Below, one piece after another: positions 27,301 to 39,300 of a DNA stretch of 64,000 nt. A program made the position numbers and the translations under genes. Every line of letters starts with the position of its first letter. Position 1 is the stretch's first letter. This DNA is from Sclerodactyla briareus. Its lineage: Eukaryota > Echinodermata > Holothuroidea > Dendrochirotida > Sclerodactylidae. The DNA lies in NCBI GenBank assembly GCA_026419785.1, contig JAODTK010001865.1, forward strand, positions 1 through 64,000, written 5' to 3'. Under the pieces are notes generated by a model, which saw only the letters and a program-made list of their open reading frames with translations, did not search any database and had not been told where the DNA came from.

Positions 27301-30300
27301 ACTGGCACCCACACCCACTCACAATCTAATTTCTGATCATCACAGCATTCTCTTAATTTTTTGTTCAATCCGACATTATTTTTCTTGACTGTAGTCTCTT
27401 GTCGGTACTCATGTTCATGGCTGTCTTTTGGGACTGTCCTGCTGCACAATTCCGGAATTTTTCTGTGAGACATTTCTTTGGCAAGATTCCTCTCATGGCA
27501 GTACCCTGATGGTCAGCCATCATGCTCTACCTGCTTGATAACTGGTGATATATTAGCTGTCAGTGTCTTCTCTCTCTTCAAATGTGTTGACCCAGCCCAC
27601 ATCTCGGATTGTGATCCAATGTCTCCATTTTCTTGGTATAGGCTGGACGTTCACACCCAGCGAGGAGTCGGCATGCCCCCCCCCTCCCCCCATTTGGTGA
27701 TCCTCGGATTCGTGCATCGCGCACACTATTGGGGGAGGAACCTCAATCACACGCCCCCCCGATTTTGAAGAATCCTTCCCTCCAGAACTTAACTCAAGGG
27801 GGGAGTTCCTCCCAAATTTACAACAAGCCTTGCACCATCCCTTCCCCCCCCTCTCGGGTTTGTATGTTGTTGTTGTAGGAAGACACAGAAGGCTATAACA
27901 GTGCACTTATTTAATGCCATAAGCCCTATTTTGTTCTGCATCTTGGTCCTCCTTAATGAGTAGCAATTTTCCAATGTGGAGTGAGACATCTCCCATAGAC
28001 CACCCCACAGAGTAATGATGATAGTCGCTGTGTGCCCCTCCCCCCTCCGAAACTTGAACTCTGTGGCTATGGGCCTGGAGCCTGAAGCAGGGAATCCCAA
28101 TTTCCTAGCATGATAACTACTCTACCAACAAACACCAGCAACAGATGTTGGATGTGGTATATCAACCTAAACCAATAAATGAGGTAATGGGTTTAACAAT
28201 ACAAATGGGGAACCGGATAACAAATGATTTGCCCGGTGAGTGTGGAGGCGTAGTTGATTAATCAGTCCCCTGTTCTGCTGTCATAACCATCCAGCCTCTC
28301 TGTAGTATGGTTTGGCAATGAATCACCTTGCAAGCAATCCTCTGTCCATAGGTTTCGATTGTTTGAATTGTTTCTATAGCACTTATCATTATGTGTATAT
28401 TTGAACTGTTATCACTGCATTGTCTACTACGAGTATCACGAGAGGGAGAGATAGTTGCAGAACTTGTAGTTCTGTAGGAGTAATTTCACAAGGAGACAGT
28501 AGGCGGTTTGTTATTCATTGGTGTTGTCCTGTTTTGGCAGAATGACATTTTGTCATTATTTCTTTCTCCTAACATTATCTGGCGAAGTGTTTGTGAGTTG
28601 GCTTATTAGGGACTTGTAAGAACTTCTCAAAATACATTGTCAGGACTTGCTCCCTATGATATTCAAGGATATTTGGGACTTCAGGATCAGGGTACACCTT
28701 AATTGGAGTGTTGGGAAGTTTTCAAACTTGTTGAGCCTCGTTAAATCCAAATGGCCCTCATATTTTTGAGATACTACCTTCCATTCACCCATTCAGCATT
28801 GAATATTCAAGAAATAAGCTCAGGATCTTGGAGATTGAATGCCATCACTTGATACCCAACCTCATCTACAAGAAGAACTCAGTCAAAGTTAACGCACTCA
28901 AAATCATTTCTAATTCTTGGGAAAAAGTGATCAGTCCACGAATTTAGGAAAAAGCGGCGCCGCAACGCAGGTGTGTATTATTGTTCGCCACAGTGATCTA
29001 TTCTAAATTACCAATTTTGACCCAATACTATCATCCACTGATATTTTACTCAAAATAGCTCAAACCAGCTATGCTAGTTGACTATATTGGAATCTGCATG
29101 TCCCCTCACTGTATCTATCTATTTTGTCAACAATTACCCTTTTTCTGTCCCTCAAACAGGTCATTCTTGTGATGGATGTCGACCAACCCTGGACATGTTT
29201 ATTGAACTCCATGATTGAAAAGGTTCAAATGTATCTCTCTTCTACAATTTTTGGATGCTATGCTGATGTTTGGTCATATGATGGATCTCTACCTTCGGGG
29301 TGTTTCGGGAATTCTCGATGCAAGTCCCACTTGGGCCTTAGGCCCCTTTCATAAATTTTTTCGGGCCCATTTCAGGATATTTCATACAATGGTACTTAAA
29401 ATGAATCTCTTCCCACTAGCTTTAATTGATTTTCTCCAAAGTTCTGTGAATGGTCCATGGGCCAGAGGGCCATTGGGGGGTGTTTGGGAATTTTGACCCA
29501 GAATCAATTTTGGGCCCATTATATGACATACTGCAGAATCTTGTATCCTCCTACAAATGTCTGTTTCCCAGCACTGATGTTCAGTCATAATGATGGCCTA
29601 ATAGCCATACCATCCGGTGCCCAGGGATTTAGGACCAAAGGCCCAGTGTGGGCTGTGGGTTCAGCAATGTGGAATGTTTATTGACTGCTAGACACCTTGG
29701 GTCATATGAATATCAAGGTCAACGTTTTTTACACAGGGGCACAATATCCCTGGCTTGAACTGCCTTCTGGCCTCATGATCTTGAACATTTATCATATAAT
29801 GGTATCTTCGTCTTGGTACATTTTTTGGTCGGTTGAGCTACACACCATTGGTGCTCTCGGTCTTTCCATAGTGTTATATATCAGTCAATGTCATATATTA
29901 CTATTGTATTGGTCGGTTTCGTGCGGTAAGGAGGAAATGAAATTAAGGCTGAATTGAACTTTAAACATTGGTTGATTGAATCCTGGAAGCATTAATCATT
30001 TGAAAAAAAAATATGCAGAAGATTTCTTGTATTATCATTGTCTGGTCACTCTTTACCTAAATTGCTGAAGCATCCCTTACATTCATTGTGGAACACTCCA
30101 GTTATTACAAAACTGCTTGTTCCCTCACTCAATACCACATGTTGATAATTAATATTTATTTGACAAGGTCAGTGACTTGCCCAAACTACATACAATTTCT
30201 ATAATTTATTTAGTCCATTGTAAGCCAGTCCCGACCCATTGAATTCTCCTCGGCTGTTGCTGTCATGTGAACTATGCCCATTTTAAGGAACTCCTGCCTA

Positions 30301-33300
30301 TTAATGCTTTAACTAGCCTTCTTCACTAAAAATACACCTACTCACCTTGTGGTTAGTTTTGTCAACCCAACATAACAGACTGACAATCGATTGTAGGCAG
30401 AACAAGCTACTCTTCCATGTTGTCTTTATGACACTTGCTATGTGGGAGTCCACATAGCAGATCAAAGCCATTGTTTTAATTGTGGTAGTCAGATTACATC
30501 ACAGTGTTATTCTAGCTCGGGGCATGTCCTAGCAACAATTATGTAATGCTATATGTCGTGCTGCTGGTGGAACACTGAGGCTCCCTACATAAACAATTGC
30601 GATTTTTAGTTCAGTAGTGATCCCATGTCAATCAGCTAGCTACTGGTCTCTCTATTCATGAGAGATGTAAAAAGTATGTCTTTTCCTAAAGCCTCCGATT
30701 CCTTGACAAAGTCAGAGGATTTCCATCAGTGAATGGTAGATAGGTGTAGTGCCTACCTCACCTATTATGTCAACCATGGTCGATTGGTAGGTGCCGTCTT
30801 AACACATACATACTGAAAGGGCTCAGCTCTGAACAATTCAAGGAGGGCAGCAGACTTGCCAGTGCCCATACTGCACAAACATGCAGTGCCTCCTCTTAAA
30901 ATAGATGGCAGAATTTGACTTCTAAATACCGTTATCATGGCTTCCCCACTCGTGATTGCATCCTTGTAAGAGAATTTTTGAAATGAAAATCCAGGATTGG
31001 TGGCCCCCTATAAAAAATTAAAAACACCCTGGCACTATTACAACATATCAGTCAGTTGATTGTTTGCCATTCTGAAATCAACTGGTGAAGTCAAGGTGGT
31101 TTTCTTTACTTCAGCAGTTCACGACTGGTAATTACAAAACAAATTCCAATTGACAAGTATTTCCCAGTACCATTGATAACATTTATTACCACAAATGGAA
31201 TTCATATATAGTGTTTCATCATAGATAGTAATCTGTCTAAAATTGCCGTACTTACTCTGGAGGTTCCCAAACTTTCAGTTTGCAGGTTGGCTGTCAGCCA
31301 TTTGGGGATTCCTTCTGATAATCCCGTCTATGTTTCCCAAGAAAACATGCAGAGGAAACTCGGGCCAATAATAGTATCTTTCAAGGAATAGTGGAACAAC
31401 TTGCTGTCTAATTTTCCCAGACATACTAACTTCCCCCGCGGGCATGACATATTACTGTCCTGACCACAAGTATTGAGTGGATGGTGTCTGAGCAGTGATC
31501 ACCCACTATACCATGACTAAGTAGTTTTCCTGAAACATATTATTATGACTTGCTCATGACAATGCATGTACATGTGTACTGCTGCTTACCCTGTCACATG
31601 TCTGCCTGTTTTGTTCCGCACTGTGTGCCTGCTTCCTCGGTGTCACTCCAGGTTATTCAGGCATCAAACCACATTAGTGACTGCAGAAGTGATGACTATG
31701 GTGTTGGCACAGTAAATAAGCAAAGCTTGAAAGTTGAAATGGCACCATAACTGACATCCTTCTAGAAAGGCGGTATTCCATAATTGACTTCCTTCTCTGT
31801 ATGATCTCACTCCTGATTGTCAGTTTGATATTAATAGTCCCATGTGTTCAATTACACCTACCTATAGCATAGTGTACACTTCTAAATACACTGTAAATTC
31901 ATGCTAGAGGGTCTGGGCCAAGGTGAACATGTCTCCCCAGCCTAGAATGCATTGCTGAGACTCCATATAAGCTATTAAATTTGCCATTCAGCCTTTGAAA
32001 TATTCAGATAATAAACATCAATCTATTGTAATGATGCCATCATTGATACCTCATCTCAAAAGACTAACTTCCATTCAAAAATTAAGTAACTCGAATCATT
32101 TCTATTCTTGGAGAAGATGTGATCATTATCAAGTTTTCACAAAGCCGGCCGCCGCGACCCCAAATGTATATATTTCAACTTCACCACAGGGACCTATTTT
32201 CCTAAATTACCAATTTAAACCTAATACTATCATTTCACCAGATTTTTTTTCATAATCTTAGTTTTGTATCAGTCATACGATAGATTATCACAGTATTGAG
32301 TAGATCCCCGTAACTGGAAAAGAGGACATGAAATCAAGGCTGGATGGAACCTCATCAGTTAGATGATATGTACAAAACATACTGTGCAGCCAATCGTACT
32401 GCTAATAAACCTGTTCTGAGAACTTCCTTCGTAGGCCTCAATTTTAAGGAAATTATAATGTATTGTGTTCTCCATCACATATCGGATGTTTTTTTGGATC
32501 TCCTGTTCAGTGTCAGGAAGAAGTTGTAATTATGGCCTAGGATCTGCAATTGTATTAAATTACGAAATTGTGAAGTAACTGGAAATTAAAGTACCACCAT
32601 TGACAATTCATTTGTTTGATTTTTTTTTTTTAATTGTACAACTACTACTATTAGACTACCTGGTTCTCACAGTGTATATCCTTTATGACTGCTCATAACA
32701 GCTGTACATAGCACTTAACAGATGTTTACCCCCCCAGTCCCCCTACCAATAGTGACCATTAAACCACAGTTGTCTATAAATACAGTGTACCCTCAGTTCT
32801 GTTTCTTCTGATGCACGTGAGCTGGTGCGTCACTTATTTGTTCTGGGGAGAGGGGACTCCCAAGAGGAACGTTTACTGATCATAATTTAGGTCACTTCAT
32901 AAGAATATGGGTACTATCTCAACTTGTGATGTTATTATGTGTTTCATCATCTCATTTAGGTGCACTGCAGAGGGAGGGGGTGGGGGGAGGGGTCAAGTTA
33001 TCCAGATTCCACTAAAAGTTGGCTAAATGTATAGTCTGATGCTCTGCTGACAGAACGACCATACCTTGCAAACATCAGCCTCTCTCTTGAGAATTTAGGA
33101 AGTAGGTGAATTACGGGCAGGGGGGCTGGACTGAAAGGGTTGTTTCGAGAGGGGACTTTGCACCGGCCTCTTGGTTCATGTGCACCCCTTCATAGTGCAG
33201 TGAATTTTAACTCTTTCAGTGAATTTCACTCTATCTTTATTCGTTCGAGTTTGTAGGTTCGTGCATGGGCCTGTTTAGTAGTTGCCATGTTGATATGATG

Positions 33301-36300
33301 GGAACAGAGCCAACATTCACGTGCTATATGTCGGCTTTCTGTAGAGGTTGTACACCAATGTTGAACCACTCACAGCATTCCTGGTCTGAGCTTTGGGCTT
33401 CAGTGGAATAGAATGGAGAGCCTGAGTCAGTCAATTTGACCTCATTAATTTTTTACATGTATTTCTAATTCTTTAAGACATCTAAACTTCCATTGCTCTC
33501 CGCCTAATAATGTTGTTTACTCTATTTACTTCTCAGCAGAGTGAATGGCTTACGGCATCAGAAGAAGGCCAAGCGTGTCTCTTACACTACAACCTTATCG
33601 TGTTTGTGAAGGAACATTGTGTAAAATTGGGCGAAGAATTTTGACCTATGATGACCTTGTATGATGCAAAAGAGGGCAAATATATAAGGTAAATATATAC
33701 TGAGGTCTTTAATACATCTAGTAATAATTGAACGTATGTAATATCAAGGCATTGGCTCTGTCTCCCGGGGCCGAGTACATCCAGTTTAGGCCTCTCCCCC
33801 GTGGTTGTTTGTGTTTGTGACATTAATTATGGACCAAAAAATTGAGTTCCTGTTAGAAGTATCTATGCCAGTCTTGAAACCCCGCTTCAGTTTGCTCTGA
33901 TGTAATAAATAAAATTTGGTCCTGAACCCTCGATCCCTACCCAAAATTTCCTTCCTACAGAGAGAAATAAAGAAAACAATATAACTCATGTACAAAGAAT
34001 GTATATCTATCATAAATCCACATGACCATATGTAATGTAGTGGTGGTGAAAGTGATTATTAACTGGTTATATTCCAGTACTAAAACACACTGGCTTGGAG
34101 ACTACACTAGAATTATGTCTTGGGATAATTGAATTGGCATCAACGGAAGTTTTTGGAATGTTTTTTCACTATACTCGTCTCGAAATGCACAGTGAATCCT
34201 AGCCCTGGAGTAAACTAGCTCAATCAATCTAGTACATACATTTAACACCAACCCGCCACGCATGGGGCAGTGGGCTAGCTTAATTTTATTTATGACCCAC
34301 ATACTTACTTTGGTGATATAGCAGCTTCCCCCCCCCCCCCTGGCTGAAGTCCTAATCTGTCTGCATCCAAGGGGTTTGTTGGGTGGGAGGCTGATCATTG
34401 GACTACTTATTTCATAATATCCCAGTGACACAAAGTGACAAGATATTATGGTTGGGTGTGTAGCCGCTGCTCTCTCCAGGCTCTCCCGCCCCCGGAAACC
34501 TTAGGCGTTAGTGCAATAACTCTTCAAAACGCTTTAATCTCGATTGAATCGAAACTTGGTTCACAGGCCATGTCCGCCCTTGTGAATATCGGATGAGTTC
34601 GTAAGTGTGCATCACTGCTGTCGGCTGCCCTCTATTTTGGCAGAGTTTTACAAGAAAATACTGACTTAATTCCAATTCACACCAAACTTGGTGGTGGGGA
34701 CAAAAGTTGTCCCAATTACAATGATGTTGAATTTCCAGTCACCAGAGTTCTAATTTGGTTTTTCGGTTTTTTTTTTTTTTGCATTTTTTCTAACTCCACC
34801 GGATTTGAATAAAACTTGGAGGATTGGATTGTGTTAGTCTAAACAACTGAGGTCATTTCAGAGGTCACGGAAGTCGAATTTGCCAAATCAATGCGATTGT
34901 TCTAACTTTGGGTCCGTAATTAAACAAAACTTGGAGAATTTGGACTACAGTTTGTCCTCAACACTGAAGGGCATTTCCAAGTCACTGAGGTCAAATGAAC
35001 ATCATTTATGTGCTCTTCCTTGTGCACACCAGGACTGTAGATTAATCACCAGAGTTGATCTAGTGTTGGGAAGGTCAAGGTATGAAGCAAAGTCAGTGCA
35101 GGAATAAGTTCACTGTTAGTGAATGTAAAATCAATGTACATCTCATCTCACAAACCAGGATTACAGTAATATATCCCCGGGACAGACTGTATGTCCAGGG
35201 GGTATTATGTTTGGCTGCACCGTCGTCCACGTCTCCGCCGCCGCCGCTGCCGCTTCCTCTTAGTGCTCTAGCTCCTCAACGCATTGTCACGATTTACCTC
35301 GAAACTTGGCACCCATGTTTGTCATGTGAAAATCTTGAATAGTTTCGAATAGTGTGGCATGGCCACACCCCTCTAACGGCGGCCATCTTGATTTTTCGAC
35401 GAACTGACTTTTTTTGCAGATAGCACATTCGGAAAAACAATGGCGATCGTTTTGGGACCAACTATAATTTTCCCACCCCTTTGGACCCCCATGGTGCAAA
35501 TTTTGAATTTTGTCCCAGAAATAACTCTTTATCCAATTGACTTGAAATTTGGTGTACAGGTCCGCCGCGAAGAAATCTTAGAGACATCGGCGAAAGTTGG
35601 CGTTGCCACATCCCTCCAACGGCGGCCATCTTGGATTTTTTTTCGACGCACTGATTTTTTTTGCATATTGGCGGCATTGGAACATTGGGATCATTTTGGG
35701 ACCAACTTAATTTTTCGCGCCTATTGGACCTCACACCATTTTGAATTTTTTTGCAAAAATAACGCTTTATCCTATTGACTCTTAACTCATGGTTTTTCCG
35801 CCTGCACATGTTTTTGACTGGGTTTGTTTCATCACAGTTTGAAAATGACTAGTTGTTGCTCTTCCTAGAATATGATCTAGAAAATTTAACAAAGTGCCAC
35901 CTTCGGGTGGTGAGGAACCTACAATATCATTTTGGGCAATTAAGGACTCCTCATTCACCGAAAAATTGTAAAGTGTTCAAATAATATTCCTTCATTTTCA
36001 CACATGTAGCATTCGATAGACGATATTATTTTCATTGCATTGTTAACATGCAGCCACATAAATATTGTTTGCATTGATTGACGTAGCATTTATAAGTCAA
36101 CATAGACACCTGGTTGAGAGTCTACCTTCATTGGAATCTGGTTCGTGAGAACCGGTTTGTGAGTCGGTGAATGTAATTTTGCGGGATTATTTAGTTACTG
36201 TGTGGTATGGTATTTCATAAATGACAGTCCTTCCTATTAGTCTGTCGCCACCTAAGTTGCAGGGATAGCATATTTTTTTTCTCTCCAAATAAACCATTGA

Positions 36301-39300
36301 CTCTAACGATGCCATATTTCTCATTGTTTGACCCATCAGTTAGGTATCCTCACTAAAACTGATCATGTATGTATCTTTCAATGATGAAATTCAAGTTTAC
36401 ATGGACCTAGTTTCTCACATGGGGTCATTCCTTTTGTTAATTCCTTCATGAGCTGCAATCTTGCATGCAATTTTCCTTTTCTTCTCTCATTCGTGTGATA
36501 TTTTTTAAGATCTGTTTCACTTTCTTCCCCTGCTAGCCTGGCTTATCATCCTCTCCCCTTTTGACTGATACATACATGGCTTGTAGCTCCGTCAGTCACA
36601 CTCTTCAGTTTTCCCTTGATTCGTTTCCCCTATAAAATCAGCAGCAACTCCATTAATTATTATCAATTTATTAAAACCTGTGACTTTTCGATAGCAACAC
36701 TATAATTGTTGGGTCATTCGCATTCAGAGCACTTCTGTCACTTGCTTGATGGTTTCCTTTCACTTTTCCTTTCAGCGGTCTATGTCGTGGGCTGTACAAC
36801 AATGGTACACCAAAGATTGTCACTTTTCAACAACCTGAAGGTCTTATTCACAGTAAGTCAAAAATATGAGCAGCCCTTTGAGCAGCCCTCTGTACAGGAA
36901 TGCTTAGTACAGCTGAATCAAACACGAGCACATGCAGCCCACTCATGAGTGAAATACATGCTCTGTGGTCCTTAATACCTTGGCCCCGGGGCGGAGCAGA
37001 GGCAAGATGAGGTATTGTAATACCTCCGCCCTGGGGGGCCAGATGAGGTACTGTAGCCAGTTCGTGATTTTGGCTATCTGTATTCCACTGTGCCTGTTTG
37101 GGCACACTGCGTTGGGTGCTGTTTATCTCAGTGAGTGCCCCTTCGAAAAGGTGTCCTGTTTGTGTGTGTGTGTTTGCATCCTCTCGGCAATATATGGCGA
37201 TGATCCGCTCAGACCAAGAGCTCACTGGGCATGAAATTAGATCTCTTCCCCAAGGGCAAGTCCCCCGAATAGTTTCTCAACCGGTCATGGAAAAATGTTA
37301 TGTCCATCTCTTTCTATCTATAGGAGCTCATGCCCTAATTGATATAAATGCATTTGTATTCTTGATTCCTGTGTCCTAATAGGATCACAGTGTAAATCTG
37401 ATAAAAGAAGTAATTGGTTGTCCTTTATGATCAGACTTCCAGAAATGAAGCCCTGATTACACTGTATGGGGTGTTTTTTTTTTTATTTTCCTAGGTTTGC
37501 CAAGTGAAGTTTTTTGCAATGTTCATTATTTTTCGTGATCAGATGACCAAATATGTGCGCTGATCACCTTACATATGTTTTGGGGGATGCCTCCTCTGCT
37601 ACGTTAGTTTCGTTGGTACAGTGTGCCTGAACACATGCATATTATCAATTTTAAATGTGCCTAGTTCCGCAGATCAAATGACAATATTCCTAATGCTTTG
37701 CATTTACCCAGTGACTTCTATTGGAATCTGATATCAGCCATTCACCTTACATGAATAGCATAACAGCCAGCCATTGGATATGCAAACAGTCTTATATTTC
37801 TGGAAATCACAACTATTTAAAGTGCATGATATTTTCTAAAGGGGACTTTCTTAGGATTATAGTCCCTTGAAGTTTGTGTATTGTGAAGCTGTGTATTGTG
37901 CAGAATTGAAAGATCATCATGCAATAATAATGATATCATACTTGCCAACCCTGCACATTCGTTTTTGTTCTAATTGAAATTCACACATCAGTTTTCACTT
38001 CGAAAGCATTCCGTCTATGAGATGATTGCTGTAGTGGGTTGTAGGGTGTTGATGGTACTTTTGGTTGAAAAGAGAGACCAAAAACTTTCCCTCAATTAGG
38101 ACTTTATTCACGAAACGATCATGAATACATAGCATAATTTTCTGTGTTGTCCATGTTGTGAGGTCATGCTTATTGCTCTGTTTGGTATTCTCTCAAATTT
38201 CTCTGCTCTATATGGACAAAACGTGAAGGTCAATACTCACAAAGGAACATCGGATGAACAGGTATTGGACCTACAGATAGATTTTCCCTTCTCCACGATA
38301 TAACCTCTGTTGTCATCCAAGCCTGCAGTTACTAGATACATAATTTGCCTCACAGCTCATTATACAGGAACATTGGGTCAACGGCATCTTGGGTTCTTTT
38401 TAAACTGAAAGACTCTTTGCGGGCGCGAATGTGTATACTGCAAATGTATTGGACAATTTATGAAAATGCTGGCCATCATCCAGTGACCAAGTACCTCGGG
38501 GGTCACCCAAGTTACATTCAGCCTGTATTTCATTTCCTCCTTTCTAGCCCTGAAGCTACCCACACTTTAGTAATCTATGTATTGACTGATACAAAAATCA
38601 CAACTGAAAAACCTGTTGAAACAATAGATTAGGTCAAACGCCCTGATTTTGTGGAATAGTCCCTGTGGCACAACGTATACATTCGTATCGCCGCCGGCTC
38701 TCTTTGAATTTGCAGACTGATCACAATTTCCTCCTCCAAGATAGAAATGATTTGAGTGCGTAATTTGACTGAATTCCTTTGTAGGGGAGGTATCGAACGA
38801 TGATGACATTCCTTTTCAATATCACTGAGATGCTCATTTTTCTTTTGAATTCCAAGGGCTGAATGGAACTCAAAGGCTATGATCAGCTGGGTGTCATTTT
38901 CCCGCCGCCAAAATCTGTGGTTAAATAATTGCGTTTTATCCTTTTTTTATCGTTGAGCTACAGCACCATTCTGCTTTAATTTTATTGTACATCACTAAAT
39001 GGCGCCGTCCATTTCTCGCCAAGTGTTGCGTGTAATGTTGGCTTGGAAGCAATCACTCTAGGACAGGACAGTAATCTAGCTTCTACTTGACCAGATGGCG
39101 ATTAGTATATGGACAATTACCTTCTCATATGGACAAGTACCTTGCTCTGCAAGGAAATCTATGCTTAACTTTTTAATCACTCCATTAGTGTGCTCATTGC
39201 TTTGATCCTATTAGATGGCTGAGTGTGTGTTATGAATCCACGTAAATTTGCTACATGTACTTCAGGATATTGCTCTCTATAAGTTCTGGCATGATAATGA

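Noticed and set aside
35440-35809. Overlapping 112- and 115-codon ORFs on both strands
   Set aside because: They are produced by the family C tandem units; amino-acid text repeats with the DNA unit.
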